NCBI GenBank assembly: GCA_003052455.1
Contig: QAPD01000059.1
Coordinates: 1-57,742, forward strand
Direction: 5' to 3'
Origin: Sphaerisporangium cinnabarinum
GTDB taxonomy: Bacteria > Actinomycetota > Actinomycetes > Actinomycetales > Cellulomonadaceae
Length of the DNA stretch: 57,742 nucleotides
This document shows, piece by piece, positions 1 to 8,187 of the stretch (its first letter is position 1; every line of letters begins with the position of its first letter). The notes below the pieces were generated by a model, which worked only from the letters and a program-made list of their open reading frames with translations, did not search any database and was not told the DNA's origin. The position numbers and the translations under genes were made by a program.

Positions 1-117
1 GGCAGCGCCGCGGCCGGGGCGGGCCAGTCCGCGGGCCGTCGTCGCGGCGGCCGCGGCCGCGCGCAGCGCCCGGCCGGCGGATCGAGCACCGTCTACTCGA
101 CCTCCAGCCCGCGCTGA
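1..117 (+). CDS. C-terminal tail of a protein cut by the window edge, possibly a DEAD-box RNA helicase
   Basis: Frame 1 is open from the first base to a TGA at 115-117 and gives 38 residues. The tail is rich in Gly, Arg, Ala and Ser (for example GRRRGGRGRAQRP) and ends in VYSTSSPR. Arg/Gly-rich disordered tails that bind RNA are typical of actinobacterial DEAD-box helicases, and that is my best guess. No helicase motif lies inside the window, so another RNA-binding protein is possible. A strong hairpin terminator follows 20 bases later, which supports this being the real end of a gene. Confidence 0.4.
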   Translation, partial: GSAAAGAGQSAGRRRGGRGRAQRPAGGSSTVYSTSSPR

Positions 118-137
118 CGCCCCGACGCTGAGGCAGG

Positions 138-175
138 AAAGAGTCGCGGTCGAACCGGTTCGGCCGCGGCTCTTT
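138..175 (+). terminator. Intrinsic terminator after the partial gene
   Basis: Positions 138-149 pair with 164-175 (AAAGAGTCGCGG against CCGCGGCTCTTT, one G-T pair), and the pairing continues inward to a CCGG loop. The 3' arm supplies a short T run. It ends the upstream gene 20 bases after its stop codon. Confidence 0.8.
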
Positions 176-248
176 CGTGCACTCAGCGGGCGGGGCGGGG
201 CGGGAACACGGGAGCGGTCGGCGTGGTTGGGACCGTCGGAGGTGGACC

Positions 249-677
249 ATGACCAGCCAGACCCACGAGAACCAGCCCTACGAGGTCGTGAAGACCGACG
301 ACGAGTGGCGCACCGAGCTGTCCCCGCAGGAGTACGCCGTGCTGCGGCAGGCCGGGACCGAGCGCGCGTGGACGGGCGAGCTGCTCGACGAGAAGCGCGT
401 CGGCGTCTACGCGTGTCGCGCGTGCGGGAACGAGCTGTTCCGCTCCGACACGAAGTTCGACTCGCACTGCGGGTGGCCGAGCTTCTTCAGCCCGCTCGCG
501 GGCGACCGCGTCGAGCTGCTCACCGACCGCAGCCACGGCATGGTGCGCACCGAGGTGCGCTGCGCGCGCTGCGGCTCGCACCTGGGCCACGTGTTCGACG
601 ACGCGCCCCAGACCCCGACGGGCGACCGGTTCTGCATGAACTCGGTCAGCCTGACGTTCGAGGCCGGCGCGGAGTAG
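249..677 (+). CDS. msrB: Peptide-methionine (R)-S-oxide reductase MsrB
   Basis: This cytoplasmic repair enzyme reduces methionine-R-sulfoxide in oxidised proteins. The 142-residue length is normal for MsrB. Two CxxC pairs (C56/C59 and C105/C108) form the structural zinc site, HCGWPSF lies at 73-79, and the catalytic cysteine C129 sits in the signature RFCMNSVSL. The ATG at 249 is chosen because GGAGGTGG lies just upstream at 238-245; the frame is open back to 177 but has no better start. Its 3' end overlaps the converging DUF2809 gene by 32 bases. It is probably a single-gene unit. Confidence 0.95.
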   Translation: MTSQTHENQPYEVVKTDDEWRTELSPQEYAVLRQAGTERAWTGELLDEKRVGVYACRACGNELFRSDTKFDSHCGWPSFFSPLAGDRVELLTDRSHGMVRTEVRCARCGSHLGHVFDDAPQTPTGDRFCMNSVSLTFEAGAE

Positions 678-1107
678 CCGACCGGGCGCCGACGCCCGCG
701 TCGACCGCGCACGCGAGCGCCACGCCCACCAGATAGCAGACCAGGTCCCGCACCGCGAACGTGCTGCCCAGCAGCCACGCCGCGGGCGGGACCACGTCGT
801 TCACGGCGGCGGCGACGCCCGTCGCCTGGAGCGCCTCGACCGCCCAGCACCACCCCAGCGCGACGGCGCCCGCCACGAGCGGGCGCACGCGGGACGCCAC
901 CAGGACCACGAGGACGTAGGTCGCGACGGCGTACAGGACGTCGCCGCCGACGTCGCCCCACGGGTCGGGGACGCGCGTCGCGACGACGAGGCCCAGCACC
1001 ACGACGGCCGCGAGGGCGAGCGCGACGACGGGCCGCCGTCGGGCCCGGGACCCTGCGCGAGCCGGTGAGGCCCCGCGGGGCGGCCGGGCGCCGTCGGGCA
1101 CGGTCAT
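646..1107 (-). CDS. DUF2809 family membrane protein
   Basis: A 153-residue integral membrane protein with a basic N-terminus (about 1-25) and four hydrophobic segments (about 27-43, 55-72, 77-95 and 108-140). The pattern GDVLYAV, then WAVEALQ, then [18 protein letters not shown] matches the DUF2809 family, whose function is not known. The start lies 19 bases after the stop of the MarR gene on the same strand, so the two are likely co-transcribed. The stop codon lies inside the 3' end of msrB, giving a 32-base convergent overlap. Confidence 0.75.
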   Translation of the reverse strand: MTVPDGARPPRGASPARAGSRARRRPVVALALAAVVVLGLVVATRVPDPWGDVGGDVLYAVATYVLVVLVASRVRPLVAGAVALGWCWAVEALQATGVAAAVNDVVPPAAWLLGSTFAVRDLVCYLVGVALACAVDAGVGARSATPRRPRTSG

Positions 1108-1126
1108 GCGGCCGCGTGAGACAGGG

Positions 1127-1624
1127 TCACCGGTTGGCGGCCCAGCGCACGACGTCCTCCGAGTACCGGTGCAGGAGCGTCGCGAGCGTGGCGACGTCGC
1201 CCCGGTCCCAGCCGTCGAGCGCCTCGGTGATCGACGTGACCCGCCCGCTGTGCGCGGCGTGGAGCCGGGCCTCGCCGTCGGGCGTCAGGGTGATGAGCTG
1301 CCCGCGCGAGTCGTCGGGGTCGACCTCGCGCGCGACGAGGCCGAGGTCGTGCAGACGGCTGAGCTGGCGCGAGATCGTCGCGCGCCCCACGCCGAACTGC
1401 GCCGCGAGCTCCGAGCCCCGGACCCCGGGGTGGTCGGCGATGTGCGCGAGGAGCGGGTAGGCGCTCGCCTCGAGGTCGGGGTGGATGCGGCGCGCCATGC
1501 CCGTCGCGACCGCGCCCGCGCGGCGCAGCAAAATCCGCAGCTCGCGTTCGAGGTCGACGTACGCGTCGTCGTCGACGTGCGCGGTGTCGGGAGCGGGGCG
1601 GGCCGGAGCGGTCTCGGGGGGCAC
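1127..1624 (-). CDS. MarR family transcriptional regulator
   Basis: A 165-residue winged-helix repressor. The recognition helix region is about 70-92 (GSELAAQFGVGRATISRQL) and the wing is about 101-108 (VDPDDSRG, the usual DxR wing). Helices at both ends give the dimerisation domain. A GTG at 1624 is chosen because the frame runs back to 1906 only through low-complexity sequence that overlaps the start of the divergent gene. It diverges from the PIG-L/acyltransferase pair, with starts 139 bases apart, and precedes the DUF2809 gene, so either unit could be its target. The ligand is not evident. Confidence 0.88.
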   Translation of the reverse strand: MPPETAPARPAPDTAHVDDDAYVDLERELRILLRRAGAVATGMARRIHPDLEASAYPLLAHIADHPGVRGSELAAQFGVGRATISRQLSRLHDLGLVAREVDPDDSRGQLITLTPDGEARLHAAHSGRVTSITEALDGWDRGDVATLATLLHRYSEDVVRWAANR

Positions 1625-1763
1625 AGGGCCATCATGGCGCGAACGGCACGGCCCGGTCACCTCCCTCCCCGGAACCTCACCCGCCGGGGGCGACCGGGGC
1701 TCCGGGACGAGGTCGAGTATCCTTGCCCGGGCCCGAGGGTGGTCCAGGGGGAGGTTGTGTCCG

Positions 1764-2819
1764 GTGGTGGCTCGCCGTCCCATGCGCCTGGTCGTCGCGC
1801 TCGCGGTCGTGCTCGCCGCGGTGCTGAGCGGCTGCTCCGCTCTCGAAGCCCCGCGCCGGGTCCAGGTCGTGGTCGCACCCCACCCCGACGACGACCTCCT
1901 GGGCATCGCCGCGCTGGACGAGCGCGACTACACCGTGTGGGTCGTCGGGACGCAGGGGGAGTCGACCGGCTACTGCGAGCCCGAGCTGCTCCGACCGTCG
2001 ACGACGCCGCTCGGTGCGTGGCCCGTCCCGGTGCCGACGGGTCGGCAGAGCCCGGAGTGCCGGGCCGCGCGGCTCGGCTCGTGGCTCGGCTTCCACCGGG
2101 ACCTCTCCGCCCGCCAGGGGCAGGACGCCTTCGGAGCGGCCGCTGACACGCTTCCCGCTCTCGAGGAGGTCCCGGCACCGGAGCTCTCCGCAGGGACGCC
2201 ACCGCGGTCGGACGAGGCCGCGGGGAGCCCCGGCCCGATCCTCTACGCGGTCGGCTCGGACGCCGCGCTCGTCGCCTTCGACGGCGGCGACGGGAGCCTC
2301 ACCGCCGACGAGGTCGACTACATGGTCACCTGGGTGCTCGCCCAGCGAGGGACGCTCCTGCCCGACCTGGAGCTGTCGCGCGTGATCGGGGCGTCGTACT
2401 TCAACGACCCCGCGGGCGTCGTCTCGACCCCGGACTGCCGGCGCGAGCTGTGCACGGGGACGACGTCGTTCGCCGACTACCCCCATCCGGACCACCTCGC
2501 GGTGTCCTCGGCGCTCGCCCGGACCGACTACGGCGCGGTCGAGGGCAACCTCGTCGCGACCTGGCCCCGACCGACGGCCGTGACCTACCGCTACGCGCTC
2601 GACGAGGACGCGTACTGCTCGCTCATGTGCGAGACCCCCGACGAGAGAGGCGTGCCGCGGGGGCTCATGCAGTCCTGGTACGGGTGGCTGGCGTTCCCCG
2701 GCGACCACTGGCCGCAGACCGAGGTGCCCGTCCAGGCGGGGAACGGGCGCGCGCACATCATGTCGCGGCACCAGGCCTTCCTCAGCTATCACGGCGCCTG
2801 GAACCGGGTGGCACCGTGA
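1764..2819 (+). CDS. Secreted lipoprotein with PIG-L/LmbE-type deacetylase domain
   Basis: PIG-L/LmbE enzymes are zinc hydrolases that remove acetyl groups from N-acetylglucosamine-type sugars. This 351-residue protein starts with a lipoprotein signal: basic ARRPMR, a hydrophobic stretch, then LSGC with the lipidated cysteine at about 24, so it acts outside the cell on the membrane. The metal motif APHPDDD follows at about 38-44, and the third ligand motif YPHPDH comes late in the protein, as in the family. Starts at GTG 1764 or 1767 both suit the GGGGGAGG box at about 1748-1755; the ATG at 1782 is too close to the hydrophobic core. A TATCCT -10 box lies at 1718-1723. Its last four bases overlap the acyltransferase start, so the two are translationally coupled. 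Confidence 0.8.
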   Translation: MVARRPMRLVVALAVVLAAVLSGCSALEAPRRVQVVVAPHPDDDLLGIAALDERDYTVWVVGTQGESTGYCEPELLRPSTTPLGAWPVPVPTGRQSPECRAARLGSWLGFHRDLSARQGQDAFGAAADTLPALEEVPAPELSAGTPPRSDEAAGSPGPILYAVGSDAALVAFDGGDGSLTADEVDYMVTWVLAQRGTLLPDLELSRVIGASYFNDPAGVVSTPDCRRELCTGTTSFADYPHPDHLAVSSALARTDYGAVEGNLVATWPRPTAVTYRYALDEDAYCSLMCETPDERGVPRGLMQSWYGWLAFPGDHWPQTEVPVQAGNGRAHIMSRHQAFLSYHGAWNRVAP

Positions 2820-3961
2820 CGGCGACGACCACGACCCGCACGCGGCCGACCACGCGGATCGCGGCGCTCGACTGGCTCCGCGGCATCATGCTCGTCGCCT
2901 CGGTCGCGATCAACAGCATGGTGATCGTGCCGCCCTCCGTCCACCACTCACCGTGGGACGGCGTGCACCTCGAGGACGTCATCTTCCCGATCTTCGTCAC
3001 GCTCTCGGGGTGCGGGCTGGCCTTCGCGCTCAGCCGTCGCACCGACTGGGTGCGCTTCGCCCGACGGGTCCTGGTCCTGCTCGGGCTCGGGCTGGTCTAC
3101 AACTGGGTCGTCGACGGCACCCAGTCCCTCGGAGACCTGCGCGTCACGGGCGTCCTCCAGCTGTACGCCGCGGTCGTCCTGCTCACCGCGCTGGGCCACC
3201 AGCTCACCCGGACCTGGCGCGGGTGGCTGGGCTGGACGGCGTTCTACGCGCTCACCTACTCGGCGCTGCTCATGTGGTGGAGCACCCGGTGCCCCGACGC
3301 GGTGCTCACCCGGGAGTGCAACCCCTCGGGGGCGATCGACGGTGCGATCTTCGGCAGCCACATGTACGCCGGCGGGCTGCTGGGCCACGACCCGGAGGGA
3401 CTCGTCGCGATCTACGGGGCGATGGTCTCCGTCGCCGCCGGGGCGACCGTCGGACACCTGGTCCTCGCGATCCACCGGCGGGGCCCGGAGGTCCCGCTCC
3501 GCCGGTACGTCGGGCCGCTGACGGTCCTCGGGGCCGGGTTCCTCGCGGCCGCCTGGCTGCTGCCCCGCTTCGCGGAGCTGCTCGGGACCGACCTGCCCAC
3601 CATGAAGCGGCTGTGGACGCCGCCGTTCGCCCTGGCGATCGCCGGGTGTGTCGCGATCGCCATGGGGATCGCGGTCGTCGTGACGCGGAAGATCGAGTCT
3701 CGACCGGTGCTCGACACGGCGTTCCTCTACTGGCTCGTGGCGCTCGGACGCAACAGCCTGCTCGTCTACTTCGGGTCGCACGTGCTGAGCTCCCTGCTGC
3801 GTCGCTACCCGGGCGGGCCGGGGGAGGGCGTGCTCTTCGGCGCGGTCGCGGCCCTCGGCGGAGGGTGGCCGGGTCAGCTCGTCGTCACGGCGTGCCTGCT
3901 CCTCTTCTGGGTCACGCTGGCGGTCGTCCTGCACCGCAGGAAGATCTACCTCACGGCCTGA
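2816..3961 (+). CDS. HGSNAT-like membrane acyltransferase (DUF1624/DUF5009 type)
   Basis: A 381-residue polytopic membrane protein with about ten hydrophobic helices. RIAALDWLRG near the N-terminus and WDGVHLEDVIFPIFVTLSG at about 43-61 are the hallmarks of the heparan-alpha-glucosaminide N-acetyltransferase fold, which carries acetyl groups from cytosolic acetyl-CoA across the membrane to sugar amines. HH just before the tryptophan is where the family has its acetyl-carrying histidine. The start is a GTG overlapping the upstream stop (GTGA). Pairing with an exported deacetylase suggests both act on the same outer glycan. The real acyl acceptor is not known. Confidence 0.8.
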   Translation: MTATTTTRTRPTTRIAALDWLRGIMLVASVAINSMVIVPPSVHHSPWDGVHLEDVIFPIFVTLSGCGLAFALSRRTDWVRFARRVLVLLGLGLVYNWVVDGTQSLGDLRVTGVLQLYAAVVLLTALGHQLTRTWRGWLGWTAFYALTYSALLMWWSTRCPDAVLTRECNPSGAIDGAIFGSHMYAGGLLGHDPEGLVAIYGAMVSVAAGATVGHLVLAIHRRGPEVPLRRYVGPLTVLGAGFLAAAWLLPRFAELLGTDLPTMKRLWTPPFALAIAGCVAIAMGIAVVVTRKIESRPVLDTAFLYWLVALGRNSLLVYFGSHVLSSLLRRYPGGPGEGVLFGAVAALGGGWPGQLVVTACLLLFWVTLAVVLHRRKIYLTA

Positions 3962-3970
3962 CCGTCCCGA

Positions 3971-4035
3971 GCGCACGCACGACGGAGGGGCGCTCCCCGG
4001 CTCGGCCGGGGAGCGCCCCTCCGTCGTGCGTGCGC
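3971..4035. terminator. Bidirectional terminator, 30-bp perfect hairpin
   Basis: Positions 3971-4000 are the exact reverse complement of 4006-4035, with a five-base loop (CTCGG). It sits between the converging acyltransferase and DHA2 transporter genes, ten bases from each stop codon. There is no T run. Confidence 0.8.
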
Positions 4036-4045
4036 TCGTCGTCCG

Positions 4046-5752
4046 TCAGTGCCGACGCGGTTCGTCGTCGACCACGCCCGCGGGCTCGTAGGCGCCGACC
4101 AGCGTGGACTCCGTCTCCTCCGCGAGCGTGATGCGTCCGGGGGTGGCGTCCACCGGGGCGTCCGCGCCGAGCAGGGCGGCCTCCTTCTCGAGGCGCTCCT
4201 GGAGGCCGGTCTTGGTGCCGAGCGGCACCTCCTTGAGGAACGACACGGCGATGAGCGCGACGAGCGCGAGCGGCACCGCGACGAGGAAGATCTCGGCGAT
4301 CCCGTCGCCGTAGGACTTCTCCACGAGGTCCTTGACCGGTGCGGGCAGGGTCGAGACGTCGGGCACGGCGTTGCCGCCGCCCATCGACCCGGCGGGGACG
4401 CCGAGCTGCGTGAGGCCGTCCTGGATCGACGTCGTGACCTTGTTCGCCAGCACCGCGCCGAGCACGGACACGCCGATCGCGCCGCCGAGGCTGCGGAAGA
4501 ACGCCACGGTCGAGGTCCCGGCGCCCATCTCCTCCACGGCGAGCGTGTTCTGCACGGCGAGCACGAGGTTCTGCATGAGCATGCCCATGCTCACGCCGAG
4601 GAAGAACAGGTAGACGCTGATCAGGGTGAAGCTCGTGTGGTAGTCGATCGTCGACAGCGCGAACAGCGAGGCGACGAGGACCGCGCCGCCGGTGACCATG
4701 AAGGCCTTGTAGCGGCCGTAGCGCGTGATGAGCTGGCCGAAGAGGGTCGACGCGACGAACGTGCCGACGATCATCGGGATCGTGAGCAGCCCGGACTCGG
4801 TCGGGGTCTTGCCCCGCGCCACCTGCATGTACTGGCTGAGGAACACGGCGGTGCCGAACATCGCGACGCCGACCGCGACGGACGCGACGACCGCGAGGAC
4901 GAACGTGCGGTTCTTGAACAGGTGCAGCGGGATGAGGGGCTCGGGCGTCACGCGCTCGACGAGCACGGCACCGACGAGCGCGACGACCGCGCCGCCGACC
5001 ATGGCGAACGTCTGCCACGACAGCCACTCGAAGTTCTGCCCGGCGAACGTCACCCACAGCAGGAGCGAGGAGACGCCGGCGCTGATGAGGATCGCGCCCC
5101 AGTAGTCGATGCGCACGACGCGGCGCGCGACCTTCGGCAGGTGCAGCGTGCGCTGGAGCACGATGATCGCCGCGATGGCGAACGGCAGGCCCACGAAGAA
5201 GTTGAGGCGCCAGCTCACGGCGTCGGTGAGGACACCGCCGAGGAGCGGCCCGCCGATCTGGCTGACGGCCATGATGCCGCCCATGAGGCCCATGAACTTG
5301 CCGCGCTCGCGCGGCGAGATGATGTCGGTGATGAGCACCGTGGCGAGCGCCATGAGGCCACCGGCGCCGATGCCCTGGAACGCGCGCAGCGCGATGAGGG
5401 TGCCGACGTTCTGCGAGAGCCCCGCGAGCGCGGAGGACACGACCGCGACGACGAGCGCGATCTGGATGAGGACCTTGCGGTTGGTGAGGTCGGCGAGCTT
5501 GCCCCAGATGGGGGTCGAGATCGTCATGGCGAGGAGGGTCGAGGTGACCACCCACGTGTACGACGACTGCGAGCCGTCGAGGTCGCTGACGATCTTCGGG
5601 AGCGAGCTCGAGACGATCGAGCTCGCGAGGATCGCCACGAACATGCCGAGGAGGATCCCGGAGAGGGACTCCATGACCTCGCGGCGGGTCATCGGTGCGG
5701 GGGCGCCGGCGGTGCCGGGCGGTGCGGTGCGTTCTGCGGGGGTGCTGGTCAT
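4046..5752 (-). CDS. MFS multidrug efflux transporter, DHA2 (14-helix) family
   Basis: A 568-residue drug:H+ antiporter of the EmrB/QacA type. Motif A appears as GKLADLTNRKVL, motif B as RAFQGIGAGGLMALA, and the antiporter motif C as GGPLLGGVLTDAVSWRLNFF. Length and hydrophobicity fit 14 membrane helices followed by a cytosolic tail rich in Glu and Pro. The ATG at 5752 has AAGGAA about 11 bases upstream. It lies 140 bases downstream of a MarR gene on the same strand and is probably that regulator's main target, giving inducible efflux of small toxic molecules. The substrate cannot be read from sequence. Confidence 0.9.
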   Translation of the reverse strand: MTSTPAERTAPPGTAGAPAPMTRREVMESLSGILLGMFVAILASSIVSSSLPKIVSDLDGSQSSYTWVVTSTLLAMTISTPIWGKLADLTNRKVLIQIALVVAVVSSALAGLSQNVGTLIALRAFQGIGAGGLMALATVLITDIISPRERGKFMGLMGGIMAVSQIGGPLLGGVLTDAVSWRLNFFVGLPFAIAAIIVLQRTLHLPKVARRVVRIDYWGAILISAGVSSLLLWVTFAGQNFEWLSWQTFAMVGGAVVALVGAVLVERVTPEPLIPLHLFKNRTFVLAVVASVAVGVAMFGTAVFLSQYMQVARGKTPTESGLLTIPMIVGTFVASTLFGQLITRYGRYKAFMVTGGAVLVASLFALSTIDYHTSFTLISVYLFFLGVSMGMLMQNLVLAVQNTLAVEEMGAGTSTVAFFRSLGGAIGVSVLGAVLANKVTTSIQDGLTQLGVPAGSMGGGNAVPDVSTLPAPVKDLVEKSYGDGIAEIFLVAVPLALVALIAVSFLKEVPLGTKTGLQERLEKEAALLGADAPVDATPGRITLAEETESTLVGAYEPAGVVDDEPRRH

Positions 5753-5892
5753 CAGGCGCTGGGTTCCTTGCTCACGAGGCCGGGGCGGGGCGCACGTGTC
5801 GGGGGGCGGTGTCAGGTGGTCGGGGGCCGGTCCGCGGTGCGGTCGGCGGTCGGGGGACGTGCCCGACGGCGTAGGGCCGCCGGGCGCCGCGG

Positions 5893-6399
5893 TCACCCGG
5901 CGCTGCGGGGGGAGTCGTGGACCGCGACGACCGCCGCGGCGACGCGCTCGATGTGGCGCGTGGCCTCGACGATCTCCTCGTCGCCCCACTCCGCGAACGT
6001 CGTCGCGGCGAGGACGTCGATGTGCGCGTACGCCCGTACCAGGAGCGCACGACCCTCCTCGGTGAGCTCGACGGTCCGGGCCCGCCGGTCGTCGTCGTCC
6101 ACCGTGCGGCGCACGAGGCCCGCGTCGACGAGGTGGCTCACCTGGCGGCTCGCGACGGAGAGGTCGACCCGGAGCTTCGCCGCGACGTCCCCGAGCTGGA
6201 CGGGGCCGCAGTGCTGGAGCATCCGGAGGAGCCCGAACGACGCGCGCGGCATGTCGAGGTCGCGGGCGATCCGGACGGCGGACTCCCGCTGGGCGCGCGC
6301 GAGGTCGTCGAGCGCGCGGACGAGACCCGCCGCGGGGGACGGGTCGGGGGTGAGTCCGGGGTCCGCGACGTCGGTCGCGGGAGGGGCGGTCACAGGCAC
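5893..6399 (-). CDS. MarR family repressor of the efflux operon
   Basis: A 168-residue winged-helix protein. The DNA-reading region is about 67-92 (VQLGDVAAKLRVDLSVASRQ), followed by the wing at about 100-107 (VDDDDRRA). The GTG at 6399 is preferred because AAGGAG lies five bases upstream; GTG codons one step earlier or later are possible. The promoter carries two TTGC-N5-GCAA palindromes over its -35 and -10 regions, as expected for autoregulation. The DHA2 transporter follows on the same strand. Confidence 0.9.
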   Translation of the reverse strand: MPVTAPPATDVADPGLTPDPSPAAGLVRALDDLARAQRESAVRIARDLDMPRASFGLLRMLQHCGPVQLGDVAAKLRVDLSVASRQVSHLVDAGLVRRTVDDDDRRARTVELTEEGRALLVRAYAHIDVLAATTFAEWGDEEIVEATRHIERVAAAVVAVHDSPRSAG

Positions 6400-6411
6400 G
6401 GGCACTCCTTG

Positions 6412-6454
6412 GTTGCTGCAGGCAAGCATACTCCGCGAAGTTGCTTTCAGCAAC
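6412..6454 (-). promoter_or_regulatory. Promoter of the marR-efflux operon with two operator copies
   Basis: On the minus strand TTGCTG (6453-6448) and TATGCT (6430-6425) form -35 and -10 boxes 17 bases apart. Two palindromes of the form TTGC-N5-GCAA cover them: GTTGCTTTCAGCAAC at 6440-6454 and GTTGCTGCAGGCAAG at 6412-6426. Their centres are 28 bases apart. I infer that these are the MarR binding sites. Confidence 0.7.
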
Positions 6455-6505
6455 CATTGTGTGGGGCAAGGAATTCCCGCCCGTCGAGCCTGCGCGGGAA
6501 CGACG

Positions 6506-6554
6506 GAGCCCGGGCCCTCCTCGTCGCCGCAGCGGCGGGGGAGGGCCCGGGCTC
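6506..6554 (-). terminator. Terminator of the sugar-porter gene
   Basis: GAGCCCGGGCCCTCC (6506-6520) pairs exactly with 6540-6554 around a 19-base loop that can form a small inner hairpin. It lies 20 bases beyond the stop codon of the minus-strand transporter. Confidence 0.75.
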
Positions 6555-6574
6555 GGTGGCGACCCGGAGGGCGG

Positions 6575-8029
6575 TCAGCGCGCGGAGCGGCCCCCGGCCT
6601 GGTTGCCCATGTCCTCCAGCTCGACGCCCTTCGTCTCCGGCACCTTGCTCAGGACGAAGACGAACGACAGGGCCGCGAAGATCGCGTACATCAGGTAGGG
6701 GATCGAGGCGCCGAAGGCGGCGAGCATCGGCGGGAACGTCAGGGTGATGGCGAAGTTCGCCAGCCACTGCGCCATGGCCGCCACGCCCAGGGCGGCGGCG
6801 CGGATGCGGTTCGGGAACATCTCGCCCAGCAGGACCCAGACGAGCGGGCCCCACGACGCCCCGAAGAACACGACGAACGCGTTCGCGGCCACGAGGGCGA
6901 TCGGGCCCCACGGGTCCGGCAGGCTGATGTTGTCCCCGCTCCCGCTGGCCTGCGTGAAGGCGAGCGCCATGATGCCGAGCGAGAGCGTCATGCCGGCGGA
7001 GCCGATGAGCAGGATCGGGCGCCGACCCACCTTGTCGACGAGCGCGATCGCGATGAACGTCACCGCGACGTTCGTCACGGACGTGATCGTCGAGACGAGG
7101 AACGACTGGCTCTCGTCGAAGCCGACGGCCTGCCAGAGCGTCGTCGAGTAGTAGAAGATCACGTTGATCCCGACGAACTGCTGGAACACCGAGAGCAGGA
7201 TGCCGACCCACACGATGGGCTTGAGGCCGAGCGCCGAACCCTTGAGCGTGCCCTCCTGCGCGTTCTGCTCGTCGACGGCGATCGAGCGGTGGATCTGCGC
7301 GATGCGGTCGTCCACGTCCTCGTCCGGCCCGAGCACGGACTCGAGCACGGCGCGCGCCTCGGCGTCCCGGCCCTTCGCCACCAGGTACCGGGGCGACTCG
7401 GGGATGCGCAGGGCGAGGATGCCGTAGACCGCCGCAGGGATGACGCACACGAGGAACATCCAGCGCCACGCCTCCCAGCCGAGCCACAGCTCGTTGGACG
7501 CTCCGCCGGCCGTCTCCGCGAGGAGCTGGTCGGAGAGCAGCGCGGCGAAGATGCCGATCGTGATGGCGAGCTGCTGCAGCGATCCCATGCGGCCGCGGAG
7601 CCGGGCCGGCGCGATCTCCGCGATGTACGCGGGCGCGATGACCGACGCGATACCGATGCCGACACCCGCCATGAACCGCCAGATCGCCAGGTCGAAGGCC
7701 GACCAGGCGATCGCCGACAGGATCGAGGAGGCGAAGAACAGCACGGCGCCGAACACCATGACGCGCGTGCGGCCCCACCGGTCGGCCAGGCGTCCGCCCG
7801 ACCACGCGCCGAGCGCGCAGCCGAGGAGGGCGATCGCGACGACGAGCCCCGTCACCGCGGAGTCGAGGTCGAACTGTCCCTCGATCGCCGCGACGGCGCC
7901 GTTGATGACCGAGCTGTCGAACCCGAAGAGGAAGCCGCCGACCGCGGCGGCGACGGCGAGACCGATCGCCTTCCGATGGGCGCTCCGCTCGCTCACGGTC
8001 CTCTGACCTGCTGCGCCGCTGCTCGACAT
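6575..8029 (-). CDS. Sugar-porter family MFS symporter
   Basis: A 484-residue member of the MFS sugar porter (SP) family, probably a proton:sugar importer similar to XylE/GlcP. Diagnostic motifs are GGRLADRWGRTRVM after helix 2, RIPESPRYLV at the end of helix 6 and VPETKGVELED after helix 12. Twelve membrane helices are predicted from hydrophobicity. The ATG at 8029 follows GGAGGG, and a TACAGT -10 box lies at 8092-8087 on the minus strand. The particular sugar is uncertain. Confidence 0.9.
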   Translation of the reverse strand: MSSSGAAGQRTVSERSAHRKAIGLAVAAAVGGFLFGFDSSVINGAVAAIEGQFDLDSAVTGLVVAIALLGCALGAWSGGRLADRWGRTRVMVFGAVLFFASSILSAIAWSAFDLAIWRFMAGVGIGIASVIAPAYIAEIAPARLRGRMGSLQQLAITIGIFAALLSDQLLAETAGGASNELWLGWEAWRWMFLVCVIPAAVYGILALRIPESPRYLVAKGRDAEARAVLESVLGPDEDVDDRIAQIHRSIAVDEQNAQEGTLKGSALGLKPIVWVGILLSVFQQFVGINVIFYYSTTLWQAVGFDESQSFLVSTITSVTNVAVTFIAIALVDKVGRRPILLIGSAGMTLSLGIMALAFTQASGSGDNISLPDPWGPIALVAANAFVVFFGASWGPLVWVLLGEMFPNRIRAAALGVAAMAQWLANFAITLTFPPMLAAFGASIPYLMYAIFAALSFVFVLSKVPETKGVELEDMGNQAGGRSAR

Positions 8030-8187
8030 CTCGCCCTCCGCTCCGTCCCGGAGCCGGTGGCAGCTCCTGTCGTCCCTCTGTCGTCACTGTAGGGCGGGGT
8101 CCCGACCGTGGCGCGGTGAACGGGGTGGGGCCCCGAGCGGCGCCCCGGACGCTGCGCGCGTCCCGGCGCCGGGTGGAGACTGGGCGG

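Noticed and set aside
1625-1906. N-terminal extension of the MarR regulator back to 1906
   Set aside because: The extra 94 residues overlap the start of the divergent lipoprotein gene and look like frame-shadow sequence; MarR proteins do not need them.
4049-8092. A 1347-codon open frame opposite the two MFS transporters
   Set aside because: It is the antisense shadow of two well-supported membrane proteins and has no motif of its own.
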